DNA of 64,000 nucleotides from Massilia sp. H-1 (GCA_024703915.1 CP087969.1:124001-188000); one strand, 5' to 3'; positions 22,292-34,432 are shown, counted from the stretch's first letter. Notes: generated by a model not told the origin, from the sequence alone. Program-made: numbers and translations.

Positions 22292-23831
22292 TCAGCGGCG
22301 TTTGAGAATCGAGCCGAGCACACCGCGAATGATCTCGCGCCCGACCGTCGAACCGATGCTGCGCGCGGCCGACTTGACCATGGCTTCCACCGGCGTCTGG
22401 CGCTTGCTGCTGCCACCGCCGAACAAATCGCCAAGGCCGCCGATCATGCCGCCGAAGCCGCCGGACTCAGCTAAGCGCTTCCGCCTGCTTGGGCGGCTCG
22501 GCACGGATTTGCGCTTCCCTTTCGGTCGCCGCCGTGGCAGCGGTTCGCTTGCTAATGATTTCGTAGGCCGACTCGCGGTCGACCGTCTTTTCGTAGACGC
22601 TTAAAGCAACAACCGACTGCCCCATGGCGGCCGTGCGCGCGCTCGCATCGATCGGACCGATCTGCGACGCTGGCGGCAAGATGAATGCACGTTCGACGAT
22701 GTTCGGGCGGCCTTTTTCGTCCAGGAAGGACACCAGCGCTTCGCCCACGCCCAGCTCGGTGATCACCTGGGCCGTGTCGATCGCAGGATTCGGGCGGAAA
22801 GTTTCAGCGGCCGCCTTGACGGCCTTCTGGTCGCGCGGCGTATAGGCGCGCAAGGCGTGCTGGACGCGGTTGCCCAGCTGGCCGAGCACGGTATCAGGGA
22901 ATGTCGAGCGGATTTTGCGTGATGAAGAACACGCCCACGCCCTTGGAACGGATCAGGCGCACAACCTGTTCGATCTTTTGCAGCAGCTGCTTTGGCGCGT
23001 CGGTGAACAGCAAGTGGGCTTCGTCGAAGAAGAACACCAGCTTCGGTTTTTCCAGGTCGCCCACTTCCGGCAAGTTTTCGAACAATTCCGAAAGCAGCCA
23101 CAGGAGGAAGACCGAATACATCGCCGGGGCCATCATCAGCTTGTCGGCCGCGAGGATGTTCACGATGCCCTTGCCGCGCGTCGGTTTGCAGGAGATCGTC
23201 GATATTGAGCATCGGTTCGCCAAAGAACTTGTCGCCGCCCTGCTCTTCGATAGCCAGCAAGCCGCGCTGGATCGCGCCGATGCTCGCTGCAGAGATATTG
23301 CCGTAGGTGGTGCGATAGTCGGCCGCGTTGTCGCCCACGTTCTGCAGCATCGAACGCAAGTCTTTCGTGTCGAGCAAGAGCAGACCATTGTCGTCGGCGA
23401 TCTTGAATACCAGCTGCAACACGCCTTCTTGCGTGTCGTTCAGGTTCAGCATGCGCGACAGCAGCAATGGTCCAAGGTCCGACACGGTGGCGCGCACCGG
23501 ATGGCCTTGCTCTCCAAACACATCCCAGAACGTGACAGGGCAGTAAGCCCAGGCCGGTTCGTCGAGTTCCAGCGCCTGCAGACGCGCCTTCATCTTGTCC
23601 GATGCGGCGCCAGCCTTGACCATGCCCGACAAGTCACCCTTGACGTCGGCCATGAACACCGGCACCCCGATATTGGACAGCGATTGCGCGATCGTTTGCA
23701 GCGTCACCGTCTTGCCGGTGCCGGTTGCCCCAGTAATGCAGCCATGCCGGTTGACCAGGCTCGACAGCATTTCCAGCGCGACCGCCGGTTTGGCGTTCAT
23801 GTTCTTGGCGATCAGGGAGCGATACAGGCAT
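22292..23831 (-). CDS. HerA-like ATPase, DUF853 family (YjgR-type)
   Basis: About 510 residues. Walker [21 protein letters not shown], Walker [21 protein letters not shown] and the helicase-like [14 protein letters not shown] identify the DUF853/YjgR branch of FtsK/HerA ATPases, whose cellular role is not established. The C-terminal tail is Gly-rich ([19 protein letters not shown]) and ends in a basic segment. Breaks are at about 23820, 23190, 22900 and 22478. At about 22595 a GCTTTAAGC insertion is in frame. An Arg/Gln finger cannot be judged. Confidence 0.85.
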
Positions 23832-23880
23832 GGCGGGCTTTCCAGTTTGAGTGTGGGGAAATTCTAACCGAGTTTAGCCC

Positions 23881-24691
23881 TTACTTGGGACCGCCCACGT
23901 TCACCATGCCCTTGAAGTCGTAAGGGATGACCACGGTATGTACTTTACCCTCTGCAATCCCTTCCGCAATCTTCATTTGCGCCTGGGCTTGCATGTAGCT
24001 GATCGCTTGTCAGGCATTGGCGTTCAGCGCAGAAATCCGCTCCGCCTCTTTCTTGGCGATCTGCACTTCGACTTCCTTGGTCTTTTCTTCGTTTTTGGCA
24101 CGCACCAAGTTGTCGGCGCTGGCCTTGACGGCGTCGCTCGGCACCATGCTGAACACGCGTACCTGGGAAATGATGATGCCGTTCAGTTTCTCGTCAGCCA
24201 GCGTCTTGGCCATGCTGCTCTGAATTTCTTCCTCGATCTGGGCCCGGTTGTCGTTCATGTTCAGCGCCTCGTACTTGCGCGCGGTCTTGTACACGGCATT
24301 GCGGGCGGTCTGATAGATATAGGTGTGCATCAGGTAGATGTCGCCCGAATTGTCCACCATGTGGAAGGAGCGGCTTTTGTTGATGTACAGATCCGATACG
24401 GCGGTCGGCACGATGTTGTAGACGACGCTGATGTCGAAATCCTTCATCGTGGAGTTGTCCGAGGCGAGCGGATTCAAATCGCGCACATCGACCGCGACGT
24501 CCTTGATCGGGAAGGTCAGCACCTTGCCAACCATGGTTTGATTGAAGCTGCTTAGCCACCAGTTCCGTGTTGTCGATGGTCTTATCGAAGTTGACGCGCA
24601 AACCGACTTCACCGGTCTCAACAATGGTACAACCGGTGCTCGCCGCGCCTGCGATCAGAGCCAGTGCAACGACGGATATCAATTTTTTCAT
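23881..24691 (-). CDS. SPFH/prohibitin-like putative lipoprotein
   Basis: About 265 residues with a lipoprotein signal (LALIAGAASTGC). A band-7/SPFH domain follows: VETGEVGLRVNFDKTIDNTE, VGKVLTFPIKDVAVDVRDLN and RAQIEEEIQSSMAKTLADEK. A helical tail AKNEEKTKEVEVQIAKKEAE follows. An in-frame TGA at about 24010 (coding strand GCCTGACAA where GCCGGCCAA is expected) splits the tail; the rest reads QAISYMQAQAQMKIAEGIAE. Prohibitin-like proteins scaffold membrane complexes; the partner here is unknown. Confidence 0.75.
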
Positions 24692-24702
24692 TATGTGCTT
24701 TC

Positions 24703-24760
24703 AAGTATAGGTACTGTGCCGACTCAGGCACATCTAAAAAGCAACATTACCTATATACTT
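24703..24760. promoter_or_regulatory. dyad in divergent promoter region
   Basis: AAGTATAGGTA (24703-24713) is mirrored by TACCTATATACTT (24748-24760). Between them is a second small dyad, GTGCC-GACTCA-GGCAC (24716-24731). The region separates the SPFH lipoprotein gene from the GNAT gene, so it could bind a regulator of either. No known site was recognised. Confidence 0.3.
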
Positions 24761-24825
24761 ACAGAATGTAAAGGCGATTCATACCGGCCAGCAACATTCA
24801 TTTATCCGCTTTTTCAGGAGTTATT

Positions 24826-25388
24826 CTGAACACCGAAACGCTGCGCATTCCACCGGACATCAAAATCGTTCCCGTCTCCCCGCATCACGCCCGTCCGCTG
24901 TCGGCGCTGGTCAGGGAAAACCAGGCGCATCTTCACACCTATCTGCCCGCCGTCGTGACATATACACGCTCGAGGCGGCCCAAGCCCACCTCAAGCATGT
25001 GATTGCAGCGGCCGACAACGGCGAGCTATACGAGTGGCATATTTTCCGTGGCGAGCACCTGTGCGGCGCGATCCGGGTCAGCCAGATCGAGCGCGCCAAC
25101 CGCAAGGCTGCGATCGCCTGCTACCTGGCGGCCGATCAGCAGGGCAGCGGCGTCGCCACGTCCTGCCTGCGGGCGGTGATTGCCTACTGTTTCAAGCATC
25201 TGAACCTGAACCGGGTCGAATGGCGCTGTGCCAGCGAGAACGTGGCCAGCCAGCGGCTGGCCAAGCGGCTCGGCTTCACGTGGGAAGGCATGCTGCGCCA
25301 GGCTGAACTGCTCGACGGGATCTTCGTCGACCACTTCGTCCACAGCCTGCTGCGCCAGGACGCCAACCAGCTGGCTCAGTCGGCGTGA
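24826..25388 (+). CDS. GNAT N-acetyltransferase (RimJ/RimL-like)
   Basis: About 187 residues. The acetyl-CoA-binding core is visible: LCGAIRVSQIERANRKAAIA, CYLAADQQGSGVATSCLRAV and WRCASENVASQRLAKRLGFT, ending in EGMLRQAELLDGIFVDHFVH. This arrangement is typical of RimL-like ribosomal or antibiotic-modifying acetyltransferases. The start is uncertain. A CAGGAG site at 24815-24820 points to CTG at 24826, but no ATG, GTG or TTG is in frame there, so either a rare start or a base error is present. One break near 24955. Confidence 0.75.
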
Positions 25389-25839
25389 TGCTGGTGCTTC
25401 ATGGCGTGGGCCAGCACCGCCAGTAAATGGTCGGCCCGCGCCGGATCGCGCTGGTAGCCGGACGCGCCGAGCTGAAGATGCTGCGCCAGCTGCTGCAAGG
25501 CTTGCGGATCCTCCTTGTCGGCGGCGCGTTCAAGCCAGCGGCGCGCCTGCGCCTCGTCCCTGACTGTCCCCTCGCCCGCCGTCAGCATGTTATATAGCGT
25601 GAACATCGCGGGCGGATACGCCGCTTCGGCAGCAAGCGCAATCCAACGGTAGGCCTGCGCACTGTCGCGCCGCACACCGATGCCGTGCCGGTACATGCGG
25701 CCCAGATCGAAGCGCGCTTCGGCCTGCCCGGCCTGAGCCCCTGCGCGCACGGTGGCCAGGTCGCGCGCTTCGAGCGGCCGCGCCGCAGCCGAAGCACGGC
25801 GGCGATCAACAGCGCCAGGCCAAGCGCAATCCATCTCAT
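25376..25839 (-). CDS. Sel1-repeat protein with N-terminal membrane segment
   Basis: About 153 residues: an N-terminal hydrophobic anchor (MRWIALGLALLIAAVL), then Sel1-type TPR repeats AGQAEARFDLGRMYRHGIGV and AAEAAYPPAMFTLYNMLTAG. A third degenerate repeat is QARRWLERAADKEDPQALQQ. Sel1 repeats mediate protein contacts. The ATG overlaps the cpdB stop (ATGA), so it is translationally coupled to that gene. A frame break is near 25790. Its end overlaps the convergent GNAT gene by 13 bases. Confidence 0.75.
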
Positions 25840-27836
25840 TTCGACAGATCGATCTGGTAGAGCGAGAAGCCCTTGCCCTGGCCGTCGTCGGCGCGCAGCA
25901 GCGACACGTTGTCCAGCCCCGCCTCCTTCGCCAGCGGCAGCACGCCGGGGGCGGAACGAAATACCACCGGACCGGCCGTCTGCGCCTTGGCAAAGCGCCA
26001 GCTGCGCTGCTGCGCGAACCGGGCGCGGTCGAGCGACTTCGTCTTGCGGATGAATGCGATCAGAACGTCGCGGTTCGTGTCCGGCGCCGCCAGGACGGTC
26101 TTGCTGCCATCCAGGCCAGGGAAACTGCCGCCGCCGCTGGCCCGGTAGTTATTGGTCGCGACCAGGAAGCTCATGGCCGCCGTCATTGGCTTGCCGCGGA
26201 ACTGCAGCCGGGTGATGCGCTCGCCCACGGGCCGGGTCAGATCGATCTCGAAGCTGACGTCTTTCGACGTCGGCATGTCAAAGTTAAAGGCTGGGTAGGC
26301 GGGATTGAGGAGCTCCTGCGGCTCGCTTGCGGCCGGGTCGATCGTATTGAAACGCGTTGCCGAGCGTTCCAGCCACGCTTTGAACTCGGCGCCGTTCACT
26401 TTGACCGCGTACAGTGTGTTCGGATACAGATACAGGTCGGCGGCGTTATTGAGCGCCATCGGGCTAGGCCGCAACGTCCGTAAAATCGGCGCCGCCCGCA
26501 AAGCCGCTCTTGAATGGCGCGGCCATCGACAGCACCGGCAGCTTGGCGTACTGCGGCAGGCTGGTTTTCACGGCGTGCGCGACGTAATCGGCCTGCGCGG
26601 CGTTGACCACGGCCAGCGCCGAGACGTCGCCCACCTCCGCAAAATAGGACGTCATGCGGAAGGTCGTCTCGCCGACCGGTGTCTTGACGTAGGCGATCGT
26701 CGCTTCGTGTTCCTGGGCGACCAGCGCCGCGATCGACGCGTCCGCGGCGACGAAGGACTTGTCGGCCCGCTGCGCGGCACGCGCTTCGACGGTGGTCTTG
26801 CTCTTGTCGACGCTCCAGTGGGTCCCGTCATGGCTCAGGTGCAGCCCGATCACGCCCAGGTGTTTGCCGAACATATTGGCCATCACGGTCGGCACGCCAT
26901 TGACCAGGCCCTTGGCCTTGTCCACGCCCGGCAGATTGAACTGCGGGACCTTGCTGGCGGCATTCGGGGAACACGTCGTGCGAGTGCCCGAGCAGCATCG
27001 CGTCGATGCCCGGCACCTTGGCCAGGTGCCAGTTCCCGTTCTCCATGGTGGGTGAATAGGCGCTGTCATCGAGGCCGCCGTGCGAAATGACCACCACCAG
27101 GTCGGCACCCTTGGCGCGCATCTCGGGAATGTACTTGTTGGCGCTTTCGCGAGGCCTTCGGTGTAGACCTTCCCGTCCAGCCAGCGTTTGTCCCACGCCA
27201 TGATGGTCGGCTGGCGTAAAGCCGATGATCCCGACCTTGAGCGTGACCGTCATGCTCTGGCCGTCGGCACCCTGGGCCGTGATCTGCTTGTCGATGATGC
27301 GGTACAGGGCAAACAGCGGCTGTTTCGACTTGATGCTGTACACGTTCGAGAGCACCTGCGGAAACGCGGGACCGGCGCAGCGCGGCTTTTTCGGGTCCAC
27401 GCCTAGCCACGTCGAAGCGATTGCCCGTCACTTGCGACAGGTAGGCCAGTCCATAGTTGAATTCATGGTTGCCGATCCCGCCACCGTCGAAGCCCAGCGC
27501 GTTCATGGCCTTGTACACGGCCAGGGTCTTGTCGCAGGCAAGCGGCTTGACCAGGGCTTGGTAGTCGGCCAGCGCGGTGCCCTGAATGGTGTCGCCGTTG
27601 TCGAACAGGAGGTTGTTCGGGTACTGGCGGCGGGCCTCGGCGATCAGCGTGGCGGTGCGCTCCAGGCCAAGCGAGGCGTCGGGCGCGAGCCGGAAGTAGT
27701 CGTAGCCGACCACGTTCGAGTGCACGTCGGTGGTCTCGAGCAGGCCAACCACGGCGGTCGAACCGGCCGGAATGGCGGCACTGGCGCTGGCGGCGCACAG
27801 GAATGCGGCCAGGGAGATGCAATATTGATAACGCAT
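25836..27836 (-). CDS. cpdB: periplasmic 2',3'-cyclic-nucleotide 2'-phosphodiesterase/3'-nucleotidase
   Basis: About 665 residues with a signal peptide (MRYQYCISLAAFLCAASASA). The metallophosphoesterase motifs are LLETTDVHSNVVGYDYF, LLFDNGDTIQGT, GIGNHEFNYG, LVVVISHGGLDD and DAMLLGHSHDVFP. The C-terminal 5'-nucleotidase domain has NNAADLYLYPNTLYAVKVNG and VATNNYRASGGGSFPGLDG. CpdB dephosphorylates extracellular nucleotides for scavenging. Breaks are near 27410, 27205, 27150, 26965 and 26465, several of them GCCGGC-type. It is followed by the coupled Sel1 gene. Confidence 0.9.
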
Positions 27837-27947
27837 GGCGTGGGCTTTTTAACGTTTTTGGGGTACAAAGATGCGCTGATCATACGCAGCGACCCAGGCC
27901 GGGGCAAGCGGAGCGCAGGAAGGGCCATGCCCATGGCGCCGCTGGGG

Positions 27948-27953
27948 TATAAT
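27948..27953 (+). promoter_or_regulatory. TATAAT -10 element upstream of prfB
   Basis: A perfect TATAAT lies 41 bases before the prfB ATG. No good -35 hexamer is seen at the usual distance, so only the -10 box is called. Confidence 0.35.
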
Positions 27954-27993
27954 CGAAGGTTCGATTTAACCAATTCAAGAAGACCGGAACGCC

Positions 27994-29101
27994 ATGGAAG
28001 CCGAACGCATCAACGCCCTCTCCGCCCTGCTCAACGACCTGACCGAACGTCAGGCCGAACTTCGGAGGTATCTTTGACTTCGATAAAAAGTCAGAGAAGC
28101 TCGAACAAGTCAACGAAGAACTAGAAGATCCGACCGTCTGGAACGATCCGAAACGCGCCCAGGATCTCGGTAAAGAGAAAAAGGCGCTGGAAGCGGTCGT
28201 CCACACGCTGATCAAAGCCGCCAACGATCTGAACGACGCGAACGACCTGTTCGCAATGGCGCGAAGAAAACGACGACGACACGCTGGAAGCGGTCGTCAC
28301 CGATTCCGAGGCCATCAAGGGCGTCATCGAAGGCATGGAATTCCGCCGCATGTTCAGCGGCCAGCTCGACGCCAACAACTGCTTCATCGACATCCAGGCT
28401 AGAAAGCGATGGGTACCAGAAGCCCAGGACTGGGCCTCGATGCTGCTGCGTCAATACCTGCGCTACTGCGAACGCAAGGGCTTCAAGGTCGAGATCCTTG
28501 AACAGTCCGACGGCGAGGTGGCTAAGCATCAAGACCGCCACCCTCAAAGTCGAGGGCAGAATACGCCTACGGCCACCTGCGCACCGAAACCGGCGTGCAC
28601 CGCCTGGTCCGCAAGTCGCCGTTCGACTCGGCCAACGGCCGCCACACGTCGTTCACCAGCCTGTTCGTGTACCCGGAAGTGGATGACTCGATCGAGATCG
28701 ACGTCAACCCGGCCGATATTCGCGTCGATACCTACCGCGCGTCCGGCGCCGGTGGTCAGCACATTAACAAAACCGACTCCGCGGTCCGTATGACGCACGC
28801 GCCGACCGGCATCGTGGTTCAGTGCCAGAACGACCGAAGCCAGCACCGCAACCGCGCCGAAGCGATGGAAATGCTCAAAGCGAAGCTGTACGAGCACGAA
28901 CTGCGCAAGCGCATGAGCGAGCAGCAGAAGCTGGAAGACTCCAAGACCGACGTGGGCTGGGGCCACCAGATCCGCTCGTACGTGCTGGACCAGTCGCGCA
29001 TCAAGGACTTGCGTACCAACTTCGAGACCGGCAATACCAAGGGCGTGCTGGACGGCGACCTGGACGACTTCATCTCCGCCTCGCTCAAGCAAGGCGTGTA
29101 A
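27994..29101 (+). CDS. prfB: peptide chain release factor 2, with programmed +1 frameshift
   Basis: RF2 recognises UGA/UAA stop codons. The first 27 codons ([20 protein letters not shown] onward) end at CTT-TGA and the protein continues in the +1 frame as [20 protein letters not shown]. The catalytic loop [20 protein letters not shown] is intact. Other breaks are not programmed: about 28255 (lost GC), 28398-28407 (GCTAGAAAGC inside the conserved GAGGTEAQDW) and 28521-28527. It sits directly upstream of a HAD gene and lysS, as in many betaproteobacteria. Confidence 0.95.
28061..28078 (+). promoter_or_regulatory. prfB programmed frameshift site
   Basis: An internal Shine-Dalgarno-like GGAGGT stands three bases before CTT-TGA-C (28072-28078), as in other prfB genes. 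When RF2 is scarce, ribosomes stall at the in-frame TGA (28075-28077) and slip +1 on CTT. This is genuine recoding, unlike the other breaks in the window. Confidence 0.92.
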
Positions 29102-29104
29102 GCA

Positions 29105-29764
29105 ATGACGAAGCGCGCATTCATCTTCGACATGGACGGCACGATCGTCGACAACATGTCCTTCCACACGGCGTCCTGGATTACGTTCTTCCAGCGCCGC
29201 GGCAAGGACATCGATGCCGACGAATTCTTCCGCACCACGGTAAGCCGCCAGGGCCAGGAAATCATCCGTTCGCACCTCGGCGACGAGCTGCTCGACGATG
29301 AAGTCCACACCCTGAACCTGGAAAAGGAATCGGTCTACCGCGAGCTGTACGAACCGCACCGCAAAACGGTGGACGGCTTCGACGACCTGGTCGGCCAGGC
29401 CAAGCTGCGCGGCGTCGCGCTGGCGGTGGCCACGGCCGCGCCGAACGCGAACATCACGTTCACGCTCGACGGGCTCGATCTGCGCCGCCATTTCGACCAT
29501 GTTGTCGGCGCCGCCGACGTCGCACGCGGCAAGCCGCACCCGGACGTGTTCCTGCTCGCCGCCGAGCGCTGCGGCGTCGCGCCAGAACACTGCATCGTGT
29601 TCGAAGACGCGCCGCTGGGCGTGGAAGCGGCACGCCGCGCCGGCATGCGCTGCGTCGTATTGACCACCACCCTGCCCGCCACGGCCTTTGCCGAATTTGA
29701 CAACGTCATTCACATCGCCAGCGATTTCTCCCAGCTGACGATCGACGAGCTGTTCCCTGCATAA
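29105..29764 (+). CDS. HAD-superfamily phosphatase (beta-phosphoglucomutase-like)
   Basis: 219 codons, unbroken. HAD motif I is FIFDMDGTIVDNMSFHTASW, motif II lies in ALAVATAAPNANI, and motif III/IV reads ARGKPHPDVFLLAAERCGV with IVFEDAPLGVEAARRAGMRC. The helical cap inserted after motif I places it with beta-phosphoglucomutase-like phosphatases; the substrate is unknown. It starts 3 bases after the prfB stop and precedes lysS, so it probably belongs to the same transcript. A GCCGGC at 29639-29644 is read normally. Confidence 0.85.
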   Translation: MTKRAFIFDMDGTIVDNMSFHTASWITFFQRRGKDIDADEFFRTTVSRQGQEIIRSHLGDELLDDEVHTLNLEKESVYRELYEPHRKTVDGFDDLVGQAKLRGVALAVATAAPNANITFTLDGLDLRRHFDHVVGAADVARGKPHPDVFLLAAERCGVAPEHCIVFEDAPLGVEAARRAGMRCVVLTTTLPATAFAEFDNVIHIASDFSQLTIDELFPA

Positions 29765-29788
29765 CCCACAAAACCGAACGAACCCATC

Positions 29789-31324
<1,536 letters not shown>

Positions 31325-31330
31325 GCTGCG

Positions 31331-31807
31331 TCAATGCGAAAAAAGGGCTCCACTGGAGCCCTTTTCCATTACAGCAATAAGCATTTTGCCGAAGCCGATC
31401 GCAAACCGGTTCCAGCCGCCGATGGCCGAGATCAGCATGGTCAGCTCGACCATCTCCTGCGGGCTGAAATGGGCAGCCAGTTCTTCGTACTCGGCGTCCG
31501 ACGGATGCTGCACAGAGACGGCGGTCATGCGTTCGGTCCAGGCCAGTGCGGCCCGTTCGCGCGGGGTGAAGAACGGCGTGTCGCGCCAGACGCTGACCGC
31601 GTACAGACGGCGCTCCGTTTCGCCGCCCTTGCGTGCGTCGGCGGTGTGCATGTCGACGCAGAAGGCGCAGCCGTTGATCTGGGAGGCACGCAGGCGCACC
31701 AGTTCCGCCAGTGGCGTGTCGATACTGCACTCGGCCAGGAAGGTTTCGAGTGCGGTCCAGGCCTTGATGGCTTTTGGGGAGGCGGTGAAGAAATTGAGGC
31801 GTTCCAT
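31331..31807 (-). CDS. carboxymuconolactone decarboxylase/AhpD-like protein
   Basis: 158 codons, unbroken. The AhpD-type redox motif is present in [20 protein letters not shown] (CxxC followed by His) and the family tail in [18 protein letters not shown]. Such proteins are peroxide-related reductases and common targets of ECF41 sigma factors. The gene is divergent from such a sigma gene, with a matching promoter between them. Its last codons run through the lysS terminator hairpin, and its stop lies 6 bases from the lysS stop. Confidence 0.88.
   Translation of the reverse strand: MERLNFFTASPKAIKAWTALETFLAECSIDTPLAELVRLRASQINGCAFCVDMHTADARKGGETERRLYAVSVWRDTPFFTPRERAALAWTERMTAVSVQHPSDAEYEELAAHFSPQEMVELTMLISAIGGWNRFAIGFGKMLIAVMEKGSSGALFSH
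31339..31365. terminator. bidirectional intrinsic terminator
   Basis: GGGCTCC (31345-31351) and GGAGCCC (31355-31361) form a hairpin, with AAAAAA before it and TTTT after it. It can end lysS transcription. On the other strand it lies inside the last codons of the AhpD-like gene. Confidence 0.8.
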
Positions 31808-31865
31808 GATGAGTCCTTGTCAAAAGTGGTTTTACAGTCTGCTTTGAAGCGTCTTACATGAATTA

Positions 31866-31892
31866 GACGAAACGGCAGGTCCACTTGTGACA
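31866..31892 (-). promoter_or_regulatory. ECF41-type promoter of the AhpD-like gene
   Basis: On the minus strand TGTCACA (31886-31892) is followed after 16 bases by CGTC (31866-31869). This is the motif described for ECF41 sigma factors. It lies about 60 bases before the AhpD-like start and next to the sigma gene itself. Confidence 0.75.
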
Positions 31893-31908
31893 GCCCGGGC
31901 GAAAATAA

Positions 31909-32797
31909 ATGGAAAACACGCAGCAATCGGCCTTGCGCCACTTTCAGCGGATGCGTCCGCGCATGTTCGGCATCGCCTACCGCATGCTCGGATCGCGGGC
32001 TGACGCCGACGACATCGTGCAGGAAGCCTGGCTGCGCTGGAGCGACGGCGCCGCGCCGGAGTCGTTCGCCAGCGTCGACGCCTGGCTGGTGACCATCGTC
32101 ACGCGCCTGTGCATCGACCGCCTGCGCGGCGCAAAACAGGAACGCGAGGACTACGTCGGCCCCTGGCTGCCGGAGCCGCTGATCACCCAGGCGGCCGATT
32201 CGCCCGAAATGCGCCTCGAATTGTTAAACGATGTGTCGACCGCGTTCCTGCTGATGCTCGAACGCCTGGGGCCCGAGGAACGGGCCGTCTTCCTGCTGCA
32301 CGATATCTTCGACTTCGACTATCCCGACCTCGCCGCCATCGTCGGCAAGAACGAAGCGGCCTGCCGCCAGCTGCTGCACCGGGCGCGCGAACGGGCCCAA
32401 ACCGACAAGCAGCGCTTCACGGTCGCCCCATCGGTGCACCTCGATTTGCTGGGAAAATTCGCCGCCGCGATGCACAGCAACGACCGCGCGCTGATGGCGA
32501 GCCTGTTCACACCGGACGCCCTGTTCTCGGGCGATGGCGGCGGCAAGGCGCTGGCCGTCATGCGCATCGTGCAGGGTGCCGAGCGCATCGCCCGCTTCTT
32601 CGCCGATTTCGCGGCCAGGCATCCGCAGATCGCACTGCAGCCAGGGACCGTCAACGGACTGCCGGGCTTGATCGGAACGGTGGATGGCAAGGTCGATACG
32701 GTGATGTCCCTCGGTTTCGAGGGCGACCGGATCAGCGGGGTTTACATTGGTGCACAACCCGGACAAGCTTGCGCTTGCCGGGATGGCATTGCAGTAA
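31909..32797 (+). CDS. ECF41-family RNA polymerase sigma factor (SigJ-like)
   Basis: About 295 residues. Sigma-2 region: HFQRMRPRMFGIAYRMLGSR and DADDIVQEAWLRWSDG. Sigma-4 region: LGPEERAVFLLHDIFDFDYP and IVGKNEAACRQLLHRARERA. A C-terminal SnoaL-like domain follows (KFAAAMHSNDRALMASLFTP, PGTVNGLPGLIGTVDG), as expected for ECF41, where it modulates activity in place of an anti-sigma factor. An extra base near 32750 hides the true end NPDKLALAGMALQ with stop 32795-32797. Confidence 0.88.
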
Positions 32798-32800
32798 GGC

Positions 32801-34176
32801 TTACTGAATTACTTTATAGCAAGGCGTATACGTCTTGCCCGGCAACTTCATCCTGCTTTGCGCGACAAACGACGCCAGCAAGGAATCCATCGGCCCCATG
32901 ATCGCCGGATCGCCATGGATTTCGAAGTGGCCGAATTTTTCGATCGCGCGAATGCCCTCGTCCTTGACGTTGCCCGCCACCACACCCGAAAACGCGCGGC
33001 GCAGGTTTGCCGCCAGCAGGTGCTTCTCCTGATTCTTGTGCAGACTCAGGTTGCGCATGTTTTCGTGGGTCGGCTTGAACGGACGCTGGAATTCCTCGTC
33101 GATTTTCAGCAGCCAGTTGAAGTAATAGGCATCGCTGCGCGACTTGCGGAATTCACGCACCTGCTTGATCCCGAGCTGCATCTCGCGCGCCACCATTTCC
33201 GGGTCGTCGATAATGATCTGGTAGCGTTTTTGCGCTTCCTCGCCCAGCGTATCGGCGATGAACTGGTTAATCTGGATGAAGTAGTCGCGCGCCGTTTCCG
33301 GACCGGTAAAGATGAGCGGATACGGCATATCGGCGTTATCCGGATGGAGCAAGATCCCCAGGATATACAAGATTTCCTCGGCCGTGCTTAAGCTCTGCCC
33401 GGGAACACGATGATCCCGTGCCCGGTGCGGACGAAGGCCTCCAGCCGTTTTTCGATATCCGGCATGATCACCAGGTCATTGACGATCGGGTTCAGGCGAC
33501 TCGGCCGCGATAATACCCGGCTCCGAAATACCCAGATAACGTCCGCCCGTGAGGCGCTGCTTGGCGTGGCCGATGGTCGCGCCCTTCATGGGGCCCTTCA
33601 TGGCGCCAGGACCGCAACCGGTGCAGATATCGAGGTCGCGCAGGCCCATCTGGTACCCGACTTCCTTGGAATAGTTGTATTCGACCCTGTTGATCGAGTG
33701 GCCGCCCCAGCACACGACCAGGTTGGGATTGCGCTGCGGCTGCAGCACATTCGCATTGCGCATGATGTGGAACACCGAATCGGTGATGCCTTCCGTGCGC
33801 GACATGTCGAACTTGGGATTGTCATTCACTTCACTGCTGATAAAGACGATATCGCGCAGGACCGCGAACAAATGCTCGTGGATCCCCTTGATCATTTTGC
33901 CATCGACAAAAGCGATCATTTAAGCGCGCCCTTGATGTCGAGCTTGATGCCGCGTTCGCGTTGTACGATGCTGATTTCAAACGATTTGTAGCGTTCCAGC
34001 AGCTCCTTGCCATCGTCAATCGAGCTGCCGCAGTTGAGGACCGCAAGCGCGCAGTTACGGAAGATTTGATACAGGCCGCCCTGGCTGGTGTCGAGCAATT
34101 TGAAGACTTCCGCTTTCGACAGTACTTCCAGCTGGCCTTCAGGGGAGATCAGGGTATCGACAACGTCGTGTTCCAT
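32801..34176 (-). CDS. ppnN: pyrimidine/purine nucleotide 5'-monophosphate nucleosidase
   Basis: Hydrolyses nucleoside monophosphates to base and ribose 5-phosphate; the activity is modulated by (p)ppGpp in enterobacteria. About 456 residues. The central LOG-like fold shows [40 protein letters not shown] and [20 protein letters not shown]. The C-terminal PpnN domain ends [18 protein letters not shown] prefer the ATG at 34176 over 34185 because AAGGA then has normal spacing. Breaks are near 33915, 33485 and 33386-33393 (GCTTAAGC for GCCGGC). Confidence 0.9.
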
Positions 34177-34432
34177 GGTGCGCATTCCTTGTATGGTTCC
34201 TAAAAATCAATCTAGCCTGCAATGCCAATATACGACAAGTTCGCTCTGCGCGTGTTGGACTTTAAATTGTGCTTGCGCGTGGTCGTTTATTGGCGCATTT
34301 AGCACACTTTTCAAAAAGTGGCTGAGCGTGCCGGATTTACATTAGAATGCAGCCCTAATGGAATTTCCCGGCCACGAGCCAGGGGCTTTCATCAGAATAT
34401 CCATCCCCATAACCATAATCAGGAGATACCGG

